From: Arthrobacter globiformis
GTDB taxonomy: Bacteria; Actinomycetota; Actinomycetes; Actinomycetales; Micrococcaceae
Reading direction: 5' to 3'
Assembly: GCF_030818015.1 (NCBI RefSeq)
Contig: NZ_JAUSZX010000001.1
Coordinates: forward strand, 3,410,001 to 3,474,000
Length of the DNA stretch: 64,000 nucleotides
Both the position numbers and the translations under genes were made by a program. A model generated the notes under the pieces. That model saw nothing but the letters and a program-made list of their open reading frames with translations. It was not told the origin of the DNA and searched no databases. Of this stretch, positions 53,991-63,847 are shown in pieces; position 1 is the stretch's first letter, and each line of letters begins with the position of its first letter.

Positions 53991-54461
53991 CTAGCGCCGG
54001 TTGCGTTCCCGCATGACGCGCAGGGCCTCGCGCTTGTCCTGCTGCTCGCGAAGGGTCTGGCGCTTGTCGTAATCCTTCTTACCGCGGGCGATGCCAATTT
54101 CCACCTTGGCCCGGCCATCCACGAAATACAGCTGCAGCGGGACAATCGTGAAACCTGATTCACGGATCTTGTGCGAGATCTTGATGAGTTCTTCGCGGTG
54201 CAGCAGGAGTTTCCGCCGCCGGCGCGCCGCATGGTTGGTCCAGCTGCCCTGGTTGTACTCAGGGATGTGGATGCCTTCCATCCAGAGCTCGTCGTTGTAG
54301 AACGTGCAGAACCCGTCGACCATGGATGCGTGACCTTCGCGGAGGGACTTCACCTCCGTCCCCATGAGCGCTATGCCCGCCTCGTAAGTGTCCAGGACGT
54401 GGTAGTCGTGCCGGGCCTTCCGGTTGGTGGCCACGACTTTACGGCCACTTTCTTTGGGCAC
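53991..54461 (-). CDS. smpB: SsrA-binding protein SmpB
   Basis: A 156-residue protein that binds the tRNA-like part of tmRNA and places it in the A site. Typical blocks are NRKARHDYHVLDTYEAGIAL, GTEVKSLREGHASMVDGF and the basic C-terminal tail KKDYDKRQTLREQQDKREAL, which occupies the empty mRNA channel. The GTG start has GAGGAG upstream. A 7-bp hairpin (GTTCCGG/CCGGAAC, 54492-54510) lies in its leader. The functional partner ssrA is the next gene. Confidence 0.97.
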   Translation of the reverse strand: MPKESGRKVVATNRKARHDYHVLDTYEAGIALMGTEVKSLREGHASMVDGFCTFYNDELWMEGIHIPEYNQGSWTNHAARRRRKLLLHREELIKISHKIRESGFTIVPLQLYFVDGRAKVEIGIARGKKDYDKRQTLREQQDKREALRVMRERNRR

Positions 54462-54577
54462 GGTTCAACTCCTCAGTTCTCGGTACTGGCTGTTCCGGCG
54501 GCACCGGAACAAAGTCTTACTATTCTACGGCAGGTGCGCCGGCGGGCCCGCGTCGCCGGGTGGCCGGTGCCCCCGCG

Positions 54578-55966
54578 TCAGAGCAGGCGCATCGGGTCAA
54601 CCGCCTCGCCGTTCAGCCAGGTCTCAAAGTGCGAGTGGCAGCCCGTAGAGTTTCCGGTGGTGCCCGAATAGGCGATGAGCTGGCCCTGGCTGACCTGCTG
54701 TCCCACCGAGACCACCACACTGGTGTTGTGGTAGTAGATCGTGGTCAGCGAGTTGCCTTGGACCACGCCGTGCGAGATCTTGACGTTGTTTCCGCCGCCG
54801 TCGTCCGCCCAGCCGGCTGAGAAAACTGTGCCGGCTGCGGCTGCGTACACCGGCGTGCCGCAGGCGGCGCCGAAGTCAATGCCCGTGTGCATGTAACCGC
54901 CGGTGCCGTAGAAGTCGATTGTTCCGGGCGGCGTCGCACGCCATCCAAAACCGGAGGTGATGGGTACGCTGTCGGGGAACGGGTGGCGGAGGCCAAAGGC
55001 CGACGGCGGCCCTGCTACGGGCGGCACGTAAGGCTTTGCTTCCTCGCCCTTGGCCTTCGCCGCCGCGGCGGCAGCGGCGGCGATCCGACGCTGCTCGGCG
55101 AGCCACGCCTCGCGCAGCTTGCGGTCACGCTCGACGATTTCGGCGGCAACGGCGTCCTGGCGTGCCTTGACGGCTGCCAGCTTCTTCTGGATTCCGGGCT
55201 TGGCGGCCTCGAGTTCGTTGTTCAGGCGGGTGGTGTCGGCGATGAGCTTGTCCACCTTGGCCTTCTTGGCGGCGGCCTCGTCGCGGGCGGCTTTCTCTTT
55301 GGCAAGCGCCGCGTCAGCCTTGGCCTTGAGGTCCTTGATCTCGGCTTCGACTGCCTGCAGCCGGGCCTGCGAGTTCACGTTGGTGGCGTTCTGCTGGGTG
55401 AGCTTGTCCATCGCGGAGTTCTGGCTCCGCAGCGCCTGGTCGGCCAGGTCCATCGTGTCTGTGAGGCTGCCGGTGTTGTTGGAACCGAAGAAGAGGGTGA
55501 GGTCTGAGGGCACGCCGCCGGACTTGTAGGCCTGGGTGGCGATCTGGCCGATCAGCTTCTTCGTGCTGGCGATCTTCTGCTTGTCGGCATCCAGCTGCTG
55601 GGTGATCTTGGCCTTGTTCTGCTGCGCGAGATCCACCCTGGCAGCGAGGGCTTCCACTTCCTTGACGGCACTCGCCACGCGGCCCTGGGCCTCGAGCAGC
55701 GCCTGCTGCGCGGCCGGAAGCTGTCCCCGGTAGATCACGAGGTCCCCGGCTGCTTTGGAAATTTTTGCATCGACGAATTCGAGCGACTGCTGGACCCGGG
55801 CGGCTTCGGCCTTCAGGGCGGCCTGCTGGTCCTCAAGGTCGTCCGCGAAGGCGGCGGGAGATGACGCACCCAGGCTCGCGGCCAGCACCAGTGCCACTGC
55901 GGCACTGAGAATCCTGCGCTGGCGCCCCGCGGGGCTCTTTCGCATGGGCCTGCCGGAACTCGTCAT
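54578..55966 (-). CDS. M23 peptidoglycan endopeptidase with coiled coil, FtsEX effector
   Basis: A 462-residue secreted hydrolase. The signal peptide (RRILSAAVALVLAASLGASS) ends around AFADD. A long coiled coil (about 40-300) follows, rich in Ala, Lys, Glu and Gln. A LytM/M23 domain (about 340-460) holds the zinc ligands in MHTGIDFGAACG and CHSHFETW. The layout and position after ftsEX match RipC/PcsB/EnvC-type proteins whose coiled coil is pulled by FtsEX to activate cell-wall cleavage at division. I start at ATG 55966, with AAGGA 6 nt upstream; the frame is open to 55987. Confidence 0.9.
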   Translation of the reverse strand: MTSSGRPMRKSPAGRQRRILSAAVALVLAASLGASSPAAFADDLEDQQAALKAEAARVQQSLEFVDAKISKAAGDLVIYRGQLPAAQQALLEAQGRVASAVKEVEALAARVDLAQQNKAKITQQLDADKQKIASTKKLIGQIATQAYKSGGVPSDLTLFFGSNNTGSLTDTMDLADQALRSQNSAMDKLTQQNATNVNSQARLQAVEAEIKDLKAKADAALAKEKAARDEAAAKKAKVDKLIADTTRLNNELEAAKPGIQKKLAAVKARQDAVAAEIVERDRKLREAWLAEQRRIAAAAAAAAKAKGEEAKPYVPPVAGPPSAFGLRHPFPDSVPITSGFGWRATPPGTIDFYGTGGYMHTGIDFGAACGTPVYAAAAGTVFSAGWADDGGGNNVKISHGVVQGNSLTTIYYHNTSVVVSVGQQVSQGQLIAYSGTTGNSTGCHSHFETWLNGEAVDPMRLL

Positions 55967-55990
55967 GGGCATTCCTTCGGTGAGCATGGC

Positions 55991-56905
55991 CTACACCCTC
56001 AAGTATCGGCGCAGCGTGAGCAGAGATGAAGTGCCCGCCAGAACAACACCCAGCCCGACGAGTGCCGGGGCGAGGAGCAGGGTCTGGGCCGGCGAGATGA
56101 ACGCCGTATCCGGATACTGCTTGGACAGGTACTCGCCCAGGAAGAAGTGGGCCACGGCCCACAGCGTTCCTGACGCGAGGGCGGCGCCGATGACCGCGGC
56201 GATCACGCCTTCGAGGATGAAGGGCAGCTGGATTACTGTCTTGGAAGCGCCCACGAGCCGCATGATTCCTGTTTCCCGGCGCCGGCTGAACGCCGAGAGG
56301 CGGATGGTGGTGGCGATGAGCAGGATGGCGCACACCGTCATCACGCCTGCGATGATCACTGCGACGAGGGACGCCGCGTTCATCACGGAGAAGAGCCGCT
56401 CCAGGACCTGCCGCTGGTCGATGACAGTTTCCACGCCCGGCTGCGAGGCGAAGGTCTCGCTGATGATCTGGTACTTCTCGGGGTCCTTCATATTAATCCG
56501 GAATGAGGCGGGGAGCTGGTCCGGCGTAACCGAATCGACGATGGGAGAGTTCGAGAACTGCTCCTTGAAGTGCTTGTAGGCGTCGTCCTTGGATTCGAAC
56601 TGGAAGTCGTTGATGTACTGGGCGACTGCGGGCGATTCCAGCAGGGTCCGCACGTTGTCCTGCTGTTCGGCCGTCACCGGTCCCGAGGCGCAGCCGGCCG
56701 CCGTCGACCCTTCACCGCACAGGAAGATGGCCACCTGGACCTTGTCGTACCAGTAGCCCTTCATCTGGTTGATCTGGAGCTGGAGCATCCCGGCGGCGCC
56801 CACGAAGGTCAGGGACACGAAGGTCACCAGGATGACGGAAACGACCATCGAGAGGTTGCGCCGCAGGCCGCCGCCGATCTCGCCGAGGATGAACTGGAGC
56901 CTCAC
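55991..56905 (-). CDS. ftsX: Cell division ABC transporter permease FtsX
   Basis: A 304-residue membrane protein with four transmembrane helices: one near the N-terminus ([20 protein letters not shown]), a large extracellular loop (about 50-170), and three near the C-terminus. The loop contains the effector-binding region and two cysteines ([15 protein letters not shown]) likely to form a disulfide. FtsX transmits ATP-driven motion of FtsE to the peptidase encoded downstream. It starts within the ftsE stop (4-nt overlap). Confidence 0.95.
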   Translation of the reverse strand: MRLQFILGEIGGGLRRNLSMVVSVILVTFVSLTFVGAAGMLQLQINQMKGYWYDKVQVAIFLCGEGSTAAGCASGPVTAEQQDNVRTLLESPAVAQYINDFQFESKDDAYKHFKEQFSNSPIVDSVTPDQLPASFRINMKDPEKYQIISETFASQPGVETVIDQRQVLERLFSVMNAASLVAVIIAGVMTVCAILLIATTIRLSAFSRRRETGIMRLVGASKTVIQLPFILEGVIAAVIGAALASGTLWAVAHFFLGEYLSKQYPDTAFISPAQTLLLAPALVGLGVVLAGTSSLLTLRRYLRV

Positions 56906-57678
56906 AGCCGCCCCTCCCCTGCCTGGTCGCGGGCGGCCTCGTCGTCGCGTCCGCTGGCGTCCTTGAGCCTGCGTGACTGGCCGACCACCGGGATCATCGA
57001 CGTGTAGAGGGCCCGGGCTTCGTCGCGGATGACCTTGCCGTTCTTGAGCTCCACAACGCGTTTGCGCATCTCATTGACGATGTCGTCGTCGTGCGTGGCC
57101 ATGACCACTGTGGTGCCGTTCTGGTTGATCTTGTCCAGCACCCCCATGATCCCCATGGACGTGGTGGGGTCCAGGTTGCCGGTGGGCTCGTCGGCCAGCA
57201 GGATGCCGGGGCGGTTGACCACGGCCCGGGCAATGGCCACCCGCTGCTGCTCACCGCCGGAGAGCTCGTGGGGCATGCGCTTCTCTTTGCCCTCCAGGCC
57301 AACGGTTTTGAGCACCTCAGGGACGGTGTCGCGGATGACGCTGCGGCTCTTGCCGATGACCTGCATGGCAAAGGCTACGTTGGCGAAGACGTTTTTCTGC
57401 GGCAGCAGGCGGAAGTCCTGGAACACCACCCCGATTCCGCGGCGCAGGCGGGGCACGCGCCAGCTGGAGATGTTGGCTACGTTCTGGCCGGCGACGTAGA
57501 CCGTGCCGGAAGTGGCGCGGTCTTCCTTGAGGACCAGGCGCAGGAACGTGGACTTGCCGGATCCTGACGCGCCGACGAGGAAGGCGAATTCACCACGGTC
57601 AATTTCAAGGCTGACAGAATCCAGGGCGGGCCTGGCTTTCTGGTCGTAGACCTTGGTGACATTTTCGAAACGGATCAT
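56902..57678 (-). CDS. ftsE: Cell division ATP-binding protein FtsE
   Basis: A 258-residue ABC ATPase with Walker [17 protein letters not shown], signature [17 protein letters not shown], Walker [14 protein letters not shown] and switch His in MATHDDD. It works with FtsX at the division site. A C-terminal extension of about 30 residues beyond the usual end ([20 protein letters not shown]) is charged. It is first in ftsE-ftsX-M23 peptidase; prfB lies upstream on the same strand, 171 bp away, as is usual in actinobacteria. Confidence 0.96.
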   Translation of the reverse strand: MIRFENVTKVYDQKARPALDSVSLEIDRGEFAFLVGASGSGKSTFLRLVLKEDRATSGTVYVAGQNVANISSWRVPRLRRGIGVVFQDFRLLPQKNVFANVAFAMQVIGKSRSVIRDTVPEVLKTVGLEGKEKRMPHELSGGEQQRVAIARAVVNRPGILLADEPTGNLDPTTSMGIMGVLDKINQNGTTVVMATHDDDIVNEMRKRVVELKNGKVIRDEARALYTSMIPVVGQSRRLKDASGRDDEAARDQAGEGRL

Positions 57679-57849
57679 GACCCTAAAACCCTGCAGGACA
57701 CGGCTTTAAAGGCATGGTCTGCAACCGGTGCGGGGGCTTTCACTAGGGGGAAGTTGAGCTCCGGCCTCTCGACTATACGCACGGGCTGCCATGCTCAGGC
57801 GGGAGTCAGAGGGGCGTGTCGCGGATTAGGTCCCTTGCCCCTGGCGCGT

Positions 57850-58965
57850 CTAGCGTTCTGCGTTGCGGTTGTCAGTGCGCCAGCGGATCCCGGCTTCGAT
57901 GAAGTCGTCAATGGCGCCGTCGAACACGGCGGAGGTGTTTCCCACCTCGTGCTCGGTCCGGAGGTCCTTGACCATTTGGTACGGATTCAGGACGTAGGAG
58001 CGCATCTGGTCGCCCCAGGATGCCTTGACGTCACCGGCGAAGGCCTTCTTCTCCGCGTCCTCCTGCTCCTTCTTGAGCAGCAGAAGCCTGGACTGGAGCA
58101 CCCTCATCGCGGCGGCGCGGTTCTGCAGCTGCGATTTCTCGTTCTGCATGGACACCACCGTGCCAGTGGGTATGTGCGTCAGGCGGACGGCGGAGTCGGT
58201 GGTGTTAACCGACTGGCCGCCAGGGCCGGACGAGCGGAAGACGTCGACGCGGATTTCGTTGTCCGGGATGTCGATGGAGTCCGTCTGTTCGATGAGCGGA
58301 ATGACTTCCACGGCAGCGAAGGAGGTCTGCCGGCGTCCCTGGTTGTCGAACGGGCTGATCCGGACCAGCCGGTGTGTTCCCGCCTCGACGCTGAGCGTGC
58401 CGAAAGCGTACGGCGCATTGACCTCGAAGGTGGCGGACTTGAGGCCCGCTTCTTCGGCGTAGGAGGTGTCCATGACGGTGGTTGGGTAGCCATGGCGCTC
58501 CGCCCACCGCAGGTACATGCGCAGCAGCATCTCGGCGAAGTCCGCGGCATCGACGCCGCCGGCTCCGGAGCGGATGGTGACCACGGCCTCACGCTCGTCG
58601 TACTCGCCGGCAAGCAGGGTGACGACTTCAAGGTCCTTCAGCGACTTGCGGATGGACTCCAGCTCCGCCTCCGCCTCGCCCATGGAGTCGGCGTCGTCCT
58701 CGTCCTGGCCAAGTTCCACCAGCACCTCAAGGTCATCGATGCGGGAAGCCAGGGTGTTCAGCCGCTCCAGCTCGGATTGGCGGTGCGAAAGCCGTGAGGT
58801 GATGACCTGGGCGGCTGCGGGGTCGTCCCAGAGGTCCGGCTCGCCGGCCCGCTCGCTCAGTTCTGCGATCTCTTCCTTGAGCGCCTCGATATCGGTGACA
58901 TTTTCGATGGAGGTATAGGTGCCGCGCAGTGCGCGGATTTCTGCAGCAAAATCAATTTGAGCCAT
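57850..58965 (-). CDS. prfB: Peptide chain release factor 2 (RF2)
   Basis: RF2 reads UGA and UAA. The 371-residue protein has the RF2-specific SPF tripeptide in [16 protein letters not shown] and the catalytic GGQ in [14 protein letters not shown]. The reading frame is continuous from ATG, so there is no programmed +1 frameshift of the kind that controls prfB in many other bacteria. The order prfB-ftsE-ftsX-(M23)-smpB-ssrA is the common actinobacterial arrangement and groups translation termination and ribosome rescue. Confidence 0.97.
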   Translation of the reverse strand: MAQIDFAAEIRALRGTYTSIENVTDIEALKEEIAELSERAGEPDLWDDPAAAQVITSRLSHRQSELERLNTLASRIDDLEVLVELGQDEDDADSMGEAEAELESIRKSLKDLEVVTLLAGEYDEREAVVTIRSGAGGVDAADFAEMLLRMYLRWAERHGYPTTVMDTSYAEEAGLKSATFEVNAPYAFGTLSVEAGTHRLVRISPFDNQGRRQTSFAAVEVIPLIEQTDSIDIPDNEIRVDVFRSSGPGGQSVNTTDSAVRLTHIPTGTVVSMQNEKSQLQNRAAAMRVLQSRLLLLKKEQEDAEKKAFAGDVKASWGDQMRSYVLNPYQMVKDLRTEHEVGNTSAVFDGAIDDFIEAGIRWRTDNRNAER

Positions 58966-59016
58966 GGTTGTTTAAGCGTACGCTATCCTCCCTCACCGGC
59001 TGCGCCGGTAGCAGGT

Positions 59017-59039
59017 GTAGCGGGCCTGCGGCCCGCTAC
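59017..59039 (-). terminator. Possible terminator at the end of the Tad operon
   Basis: A perfect 10-bp stem (59017-59026 and 59030-59039) with loop TGC overlaps the stop codon of the last Tad gene. A second 6-bp stem ACCGGC/GCCGGT follows at 58996-59010. There is no T run, so termination may be weak or need Rho. Confidence 0.4.
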
Positions 59040-59518
59040 CGGGTCAACCGCGAGCGCGCCGTGGATGAGGCCCCAATGGTGATGCCGTCCGGGATGAGGA
59101 AGTTGACCACCGGCGGGTGCACGGTGGCGCTGAGAACCACGACGGCGGTGGAACCGTCGGGCGTCCCCGTTCCCGCCGCGACGGCCAGCCCGTCGACCCG
59201 CCCGAAGGCGCCGTTGCGGCTGAGATAGTCGGCTGCGACGTTCCGGACCCTGTCACCATTCAGCAGTGCCGAGGGAGTGCCGCCGGCCGTTTCGACCTGG
59301 CCGAGCGTGTAGGAGTCGGCGGCGGCCACCGAGGCGCCGTCTGCCAGCGACAGGAGCTTCTTGTGCTCGATGTAAAGGCTGGACGCCGCCATGACCACGG
59401 TGCTGACCAGCAGGGCCAGCATGACGAATCCGATGATGAGGACTGTCATTTGTCCGCCCTCATCACGGCTCGTTCGCGCTGGTCCGGCAGGTGTGCGGCC
59501 GGCCGCAGGAGGCGTCAA
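59036..59518 (-). CDS. TadE/TadG-like pseudopilin or pilus assembly protein
   Basis: A 160-residue protein with one N-terminal hydrophobic helix (MTVLIIGFVMLALLVSTVVM) after RDEGGQ, the pattern of Flp-pilus TadG-like proteins and of the secretion-linked TadE-like family. The rest is a predicted extracytoplasmic domain. The TTG start overlaps the preceding stop (TTGA); ATG inside the helix is too late. It is last in the Tad operon. Which minor subunit it represents is unclear. Confidence 0.75.
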   Translation of the reverse strand: MTPPAAGRTPAGPARTSRDEGGQMTVLIIGFVMLALLVSTVVMAASSLYIEHKKLLSLADGASVAAADSYTLGQVETAGGTPSALLNGDRVRNVAADYLSRNGAFGRVDGLAVAAGTGTPDGSTAVVVLSATVHPPVVNFLIPDGITIGASSTARSRLTR

Positions 59519-60081
59519 CGGAACCTGCCCACAACCTGGGTGGCCGAAGCGCTCAGCTGGCCGGCGTTGAGGCGAAGTGCTTCCCCGAAGGGCACGAAAG
59601 GCAGCGGCACGGTGAGCCGTACGGTGACGGTGACCGCGGAGCCCGCCGCCATGCAGTCGCCGCCGGAGTCACAGCGGATCTCGACGCTGGCGTTCCCGGC
59701 GGGATGGCCGTAATCGGCAAGCGCCAGCATGGTAGCCTGCTCTGCTGCCGCCCGGCCCGACGATGCCGCGGGCTGGGTTACGAAGACCTTGGCCGCCTGG
59801 TCAGCTGCCCCCACCACTGCGAAAGATCCGCCCTGGATCTGGCCAACTGTGATGATGAAGTAGACCACGGGCACCATGAGGAGCAGTCCAAGGAACGTGA
59901 ACTCGACGACCGCACTCCCCCGCTGCCCGTCGTCGCCCCCTAGGTTTTCCGGGCGGCGGCCGCCGTGGGCACGGAGAGTGCCGGGGCTCCCACAGCCGTC
60001 AAGGCACAGAGCCTCCCGGAGCCTGCCCGCAACGCTGCTGGTCAAGTGCCGCCGCCTGGGGTCAGCCGGTGATCGCGGCAT
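59515..60081 (-). CDS. TadE-like pseudopilin
   Basis: A 188-residue ORF with a TadE-type helix QRGSAVVEFTFLGLLLMVPV near residues 53-75 and an extracytoplasmic domain containing CDSGGDC. The conserved Glu in VVEF is the TadE/Flp equivalent of the type IV pilin Glu5. The first 50 residues are Arg-rich and overlap the upstream gene by 20 nt, so the true start could be later, near residue 45. In the Tad operon. Confidence 0.78.
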   Translation of the reverse strand: MPRSPADPRRRHLTSSVAGRLREALCLDGCGSPGTLRAHGGRRPENLGGDDGQRGSAVVEFTFLGLLLMVPVVYFIITVGQIQGGSFAVVGAADQAAKVFVTQPAASSGRAAAEQATMLALADYGHPAGNASVEIRCDSGGDCMAAGSAVTVTVRLTVPLPFVPFGEALRLNAGQLSASATQVVGRFR

Positions 60082-60457
60082 GTCCGGTGACCTCCAGCCC
60101 TTCGCGCGGCCCGATCAAACCGATGACCGGCAATGGGGCCCTGACGGTCACTTCCAGCGTCCGCAGCCCTTGGAATGAGACTTCGCGCGTTTCGATGTCG
60201 CGGGCAAAGTCCGCGTTGAGCGCCGTAGCGATGAGCTCGCCGGTGCGGCGCCTGGCGTCGGCCGCGCTGCGGTCGGCCAGGGTCCCGTACCGGGCGCCAG
60301 ACGCCGCAGCGTCGATGAGTGTATTCCGGACGTGCAGGATGAGCGCGAGCTGGATGATGGACACAAAAAACATGGTCAGCAGGGCGCCCACGAGCACAAA
60401 GTCGACCACAGCAGCACCGTGCTCGCGCCCGGAGGTGTCCGCGCCGGTCCCGTCCAC
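60062..60457 (-). CDS. TadE family pseudopilin
   Basis: A 131-residue protein beginning MDGTGADTSGREHGAAVVDF and continuing VLVGALLTMFFVSIIQLALI, a TadE helix with Asp instead of the usual Glu after the cleavage region. Such subunits are processed by a prepilin peptidase and prime or cap the Flp pilus. The GTG start follows the pilin-like gene by 3 nt. Confidence 0.83.
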   Translation of the reverse strand: MDGTGADTSGREHGAAVVDFVLVGALLTMFFVSIIQLALILHVRNTLIDAAASGARYGTLADRSAADARRRTGELIATALNADFARDIETREVSFQGLRTLEVTVRAPLPVIGLIGPREGLEVTGHAAITG

Positions 60458-60460
60458 TGG

Positions 60461-60709
60461 CTACTTTCCGACCGTGTCCATCGCCTGATTGAACATGGCC
60501 TCCAGGGCAGGACCGGCCAGGGCCAGCAGTGCGGCAACAAGTACGGCGGACATCAAGGTGATCATGACCCAGCCGGGCACATCCCCGCGCTCGGGATGGT
60601 CCGCGAAAGTCGAAATCTTCCGGGGGCGCGGGACGGCGGCCAAGGAGTGGCCGATCAGCGCCGTCACTGCGGCGACTAGTGCAAGTCCGTGCCTGGCCAT
60701 GAATGTCAT
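60461..60709 (-). CDS. Small Flp-pilin-like membrane protein
   Basis: An 82-residue protein with a first hydrophobic stretch (ARHGLALVAAVTALIGHSLA) and a second C-terminal helix (RGDVPGWVMITLMSAVLVAA followed by LLALAGPAL). The second part resembles the hydrophobic domain of Flp pilins and sits at the usual pilin position between tadC and tadE. GGGAAG precedes ATG 60709; the frame is open to 60748. It is the best candidate for the major pilin of this locus, but the cleavage site is not clear. Confidence 0.72.
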   Translation of the reverse strand: MTFMARHGLALVAAVTALIGHSLAAVPRPRKISTFADHPERGDVPGWVMITLMSAVLVAALLALAGPALEAMFNQAMDTVGK

Positions 60710-60780
60710 GTGCTTCCCTTTTCTCCGAGTTGGGTATTTGTTGGGCATGGCCTCCGCCAGCGGTTGCCGGAGCAGCGGCG

Positions 60781-61722
60781 TCAGAAATTCAGGCTAAGTG
60801 CCGCTATTCCGGGGAACACGGCAAACACCACTGTCAGGGGCAGCACCCCGAAGACAAGCGGCACCATCATCGCAATTTCCTTCTTGCCGGCAGACTCCAT
60901 CAGCTCACGCTTGGCCGTGTCCCGGACGTCCTGGGCCTGGGCCCTCAGGACTTCGGCCAGTGGCGTTCCGCGTTCCACCGCCACGATGATGCCGTCAACA
61001 AAGCGGATAAGCGGCCCGAGATCCGTCCGGGCGGAAAACTCCTGGAGCGCCTCAACTAGGGGCTTCCCCGCCCGGGTTTCGGCCAGGACCCTGCTGAATT
61101 CCTTGGAGAGCTCGCCCCTTGCCGTCCTGCACACGCGGTCGAGGGCACCAGTGGCGCTTTCCCCGGCGCCCACCGCAAGCGCAATCATCTCCGCCAGGCT
61201 CGGGAACTCAGCCAACATGCGTTCCTCCCGCCGCCTGATCTGCACACCCAGCCAGTAATCACGGAACAGGAATCCGCCGATCCCGCAGCCGACTGAGACC
61301 GCCACGGCCAGGACAGGACTGAACCTCCCGGCCAGCGCTGCCACAACAATGACACTGACAGCGGCGATGAACGCGCAGAGTGCCCAGAAGAGCTGCTGGG
61401 CCCGGAAGTCCAGGGGCGACTTGTCGATTCGTGCCTGGGCGAGCCTGCGGCTGAGGGCTGCGGAGCCAAGGTTGAACCGGGCCAGTTTGGCTGTTGCTTC
61501 CCTGATCAGCGGGCGGAGTATGCGCTCGAGGGGACCAAACGGAGTCAGGATGTGTTCCTCCGCCCGCAGGAGCCTCGATTCGAGGTTTTGGGCCCTGAGC
61601 TGCGGTTCGATGCGTTCCACGAAACTGACGGACCGCATAAACGGCAGCCTGACAAGAAGGAGCCACAGGCCGGCACCGAGGAGTGCGCCACAGACGATCG
61701 CGGCCGCTGGCACGGTAGTCAT
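60781..61722 (-). CDS. tadC: Tad pilus inner-membrane platform protein TadC
   Basis: A 313-residue T2SSF-domain membrane protein. The domain core includes EFPSLAEMIALAVGAGESAT and ARTDLGPLIRFVDGIIVAVE, with hydrophobic segments at both ends (AIVCGALLGAGLWLLLVRLP, IAMMVPLVFGVLPLTVVFAV). It starts at ATG 61722, overlapping the tadB stop by 4 nt; the longer frame to 61923 lies inside tadB. With TadB it forms the platform turned by the TadA ATPase. Confidence 0.88.
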   Translation of the reverse strand: MTTVPAAAIVCGALLGAGLWLLLVRLPFMRSVSFVERIEPQLRAQNLESRLLRAEEHILTPFGPLERILRPLIREATAKLARFNLGSAALSRRLAQARIDKSPLDFRAQQLFWALCAFIAAVSVIVVAALAGRFSPVLAVAVSVGCGIGGFLFRDYWLGVQIRRREERMLAEFPSLAEMIALAVGAGESATGALDRVCRTARGELSKEFSRVLAETRAGKPLVEALQEFSARTDLGPLIRFVDGIIVAVERGTPLAEVLRAQAQDVRDTAKRELMESAGKKEIAMMVPLVFGVLPLTVVFAVFPGIAALSLNF

Positions 61723-62573
61723 CGCAACACCCTCTCTTCCTCCGGGAGGGCTCCGATCTTCAGCATGACCGAGTAGCACACCAGCGAGACAACCAGGCCT
61801 CCCAACAGCACGGCCGCCCCGATGGGGGTGTTGTATGCAGCCACGGCCTCCGGACGGCTGACCAGCAGCAGCATGACGATCCACGGGGCCGCGACGGCCA
61901 GCCTGGCGGCGTTGACTGTCCACGACTGCCGCGCTTCAAGCTCGCTGCGGGTCCGGGCGCTTTCGCGCAGGAACTCTGCGAGCGTCCCGAGCAGCTTGCC
62001 GAGATCGGAGCCGCCCACCTCCCTGGTAAGCCTGAGTGCCTCGATGATGCGGTCGGCTACCGGGTCCGCCAGCCGTTCCTTGAGCCTGTTAAGGGACGCG
62101 TCGAATTGGCCACCAGAGCGGTAATCCGAGCCGAAGTCGCGGAACACTTGCCGCAGCTCCTCGGGGCCCTTGTCGCCCAGCTGTATCAGTGCCTCCGGCA
62201 AAGACAGCCCAGCCCGGATGGCCGACCGCAGGTGATCGACGACGTCGGGCCATACCCGCCGCAGGACAGCGCTGCGTCGTTTGGCCCGCCATTTGACCAC
62301 CGCCACCGGAAGCCAGCCGCCGAACAGGCCAAAGCAAACGGAAATGGGCCAGGACCTGCTCACGGCGAAAAAGGCCAGGGTCGCAAAAGCGCCAAGGCCT
62401 AGGCAGCTGCCGACGAGACCGGCGCCGGTGACTTTTTCAATGCCGGCCGACAACAAGAGGTCATGGAGACGGCTTGTCCGCGGTCCACGCTTGGGGCGCA
62501 CGGGCTGGTCCCAGGCCGACCACCAGATCAGGAACAGCCCGGCACCTGTCAGAACTCCCAACAATGCAGCCAT
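61719..62573 (-). CDS. tadB: Tad pilus inner-membrane platform protein TadB
   Basis: A 284-residue T2SSF-domain protein with the core block LRSAIRAGLSLPEALIQLGD and the helices AALLGVLTGAGLFLIWWSAW and AVLLGGLVVSLVCYSVMLKI. The ATG overlaps the tadA stop by 1 nt (TAATG). It pairs with TadC, encoded next. Confidence 0.88.
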   Translation of the reverse strand: MAALLGVLTGAGLFLIWWSAWDQPVRPKRGPRTSRLHDLLLSAGIEKVTGAGLVGSCLGLGAFATLAFFAVSRSWPISVCFGLFGGWLPVAVVKWRAKRRSAVLRRVWPDVVDHLRSAIRAGLSLPEALIQLGDKGPEELRQVFRDFGSDYRSGGQFDASLNRLKERLADPVADRIIEALRLTREVGGSDLGKLLGTLAEFLRESARTRSELEARQSWTVNAARLAVAAPWIVMLLLVSRPEAVAAYNTPIGAAVLLGGLVVSLVCYSVMLKIGALPEEERVLR

Positions 62574-63796
62574 TAGCGCGGGTCCAAGAGCGCCGCGACT
62601 TCATAACCAGCCCTCGCGAATTTCTCCTCCGCCGGCATGGTGTTGGCCGTCGGCTCCAGCAGGCCGCCGATCATAGAAAAAATCATCGAGGATTCGATAA
62701 TTCCGTTCTCGACCCGTCTGCCCAGGGAGAGGATTTCCGTCACCTGCCTGCGCCCGTTCGCAAGGCGGCTGCAGTGAACCACCAGATCGATGCACGAGGC
62801 CACGGTCGGAACCACAAACGCACTGGAAATGTTGTCACCGGCGAGCAGCGGGAGCGTGCACATCTTGGTCACCGCGTCGTGGGCTGAATTTGCGTGAACG
62901 GTGCACATCCCAGGAAGGCCGCTGTTAAGGGCGATCAGCATGTCGAGGCTCTCTGCTTCCCGAACCTCGCCCACCACCAAGCGGTCAGGCCGCATGCGAA
63001 GGGCTTCCTTGACCAGCCGGCGGAGCGGGATTTCTCCTTCGCCTTCCAGATTGGGCTGCCGGCACTGCAGCCCGACCACATCGCGCAGCGGAAACTGCAG
63101 CTCGAAGATCTCTTCGACCGTAACGACGCGCTCTCGGCTTCCTATGCTGGCTGCGAGGCAGTTCAGCAGCGTGGTCTTTCCCGCCTGCGTGGCACCTGAG
63201 ACCAGGATGTTGAGTCCGCTTGCGACGGCGGCGCCCAGGAATCGCCCGGACTGCGGGGTCAGGGTGCCCAGTTCCACAAGATGATCCAGCCGGGTTGCCT
63301 TCACAACGAACTTGCGGATATTCACGGCCCAGTGGCGCCTGGTGATATCCGGAATCACCACGTGCAGGCGGGACCCGTCAGGCAGGGCTGCATCCACGAA
63401 GGGCGATGAGATGTCCAGCCGCCGACCCGAGCTCTTCAGCATGCGCTCAACCAGGTCCCGGACCTGCTGATCCGTAAGGCTCAGTGATGTGAGTTCGGAT
63501 TCACCGTTCCGTGCAACGTAGATTTCCGTCGGTGCGTTGATCCAGATTTCCTCGATCCCCGGATCATCCAGCAGAGGTTGGAGGACCCCGAACCCGGCCA
63601 CGGCATCAAAGACAAACCGCCGGGCTGACTCCAGTGGCCCAAGCGGCGGAAGCGGACCCATGAGGGCGCGCTCGTCGTAGTCGGTCACGGCAGCTTCGAC
63701 GAGCCGCCTGACCTCGGCAGTCTGGTGCAACGGATCGAGACCCCGCCGACGGATCAGCTCCCGGACTTCATCCTCGACAATGCGTACTGCATCCAT
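62573..63796 (-). CDS. tadA: Tad pilus assembly ATPase TadA/CpaF
   Basis: A 407-residue type II/IV secretion ATPase. It has an N-terminal helical domain, a PAS-like fold with GIEEIWINAPTEIYVARNGE, Walker A VSGATQAGKTTLLNCLA near residue 205, Asp box VVTVEEIFELQF, Walker B RPDRLVVGEVREAES and His box GMCTVHANSA. It drives assembly of the Flp pilus. It is the first gene of tadA-tadB-tadC-pilin-tadE-tadE-tadG and has a good promoter upstream. Confidence 0.95.
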   Translation of the reverse strand: MDAVRIVEDEVRELIRRRGLDPLHQTAEVRRLVEAAVTDYDERALMGPLPPLGPLESARRFVFDAVAGFGVLQPLLDDPGIEEIWINAPTEIYVARNGESELTSLSLTDQQVRDLVERMLKSSGRRLDISSPFVDAALPDGSRLHVVIPDITRRHWAVNIRKFVVKATRLDHLVELGTLTPQSGRFLGAAVASGLNILVSGATQAGKTTLLNCLAASIGSRERVVTVEEIFELQFPLRDVVGLQCRQPNLEGEGEIPLRRLVKEALRMRPDRLVVGEVREAESLDMLIALNSGLPGMCTVHANSAHDAVTKMCTLPLLAGDNISSAFVVPTVASCIDLVVHCSRLANGRRQVTEILSLGRRVENGIIESSMIFSMIGGLLEPTANTMPAEEKFARAGYEVAALLDPR

Positions 63797-63847
63797 GAAT
63801 TCCCCCGAACGACTGCCGCCCCCAGCGGAGGCAGTACATCTGGGTTA

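Noticed and set aside
57850..58965. Programmed +1 frameshift in prfB
   Set aside because: The frame is continuous from the ATG to the stop with RF2 motifs in place, so no recoding is needed.
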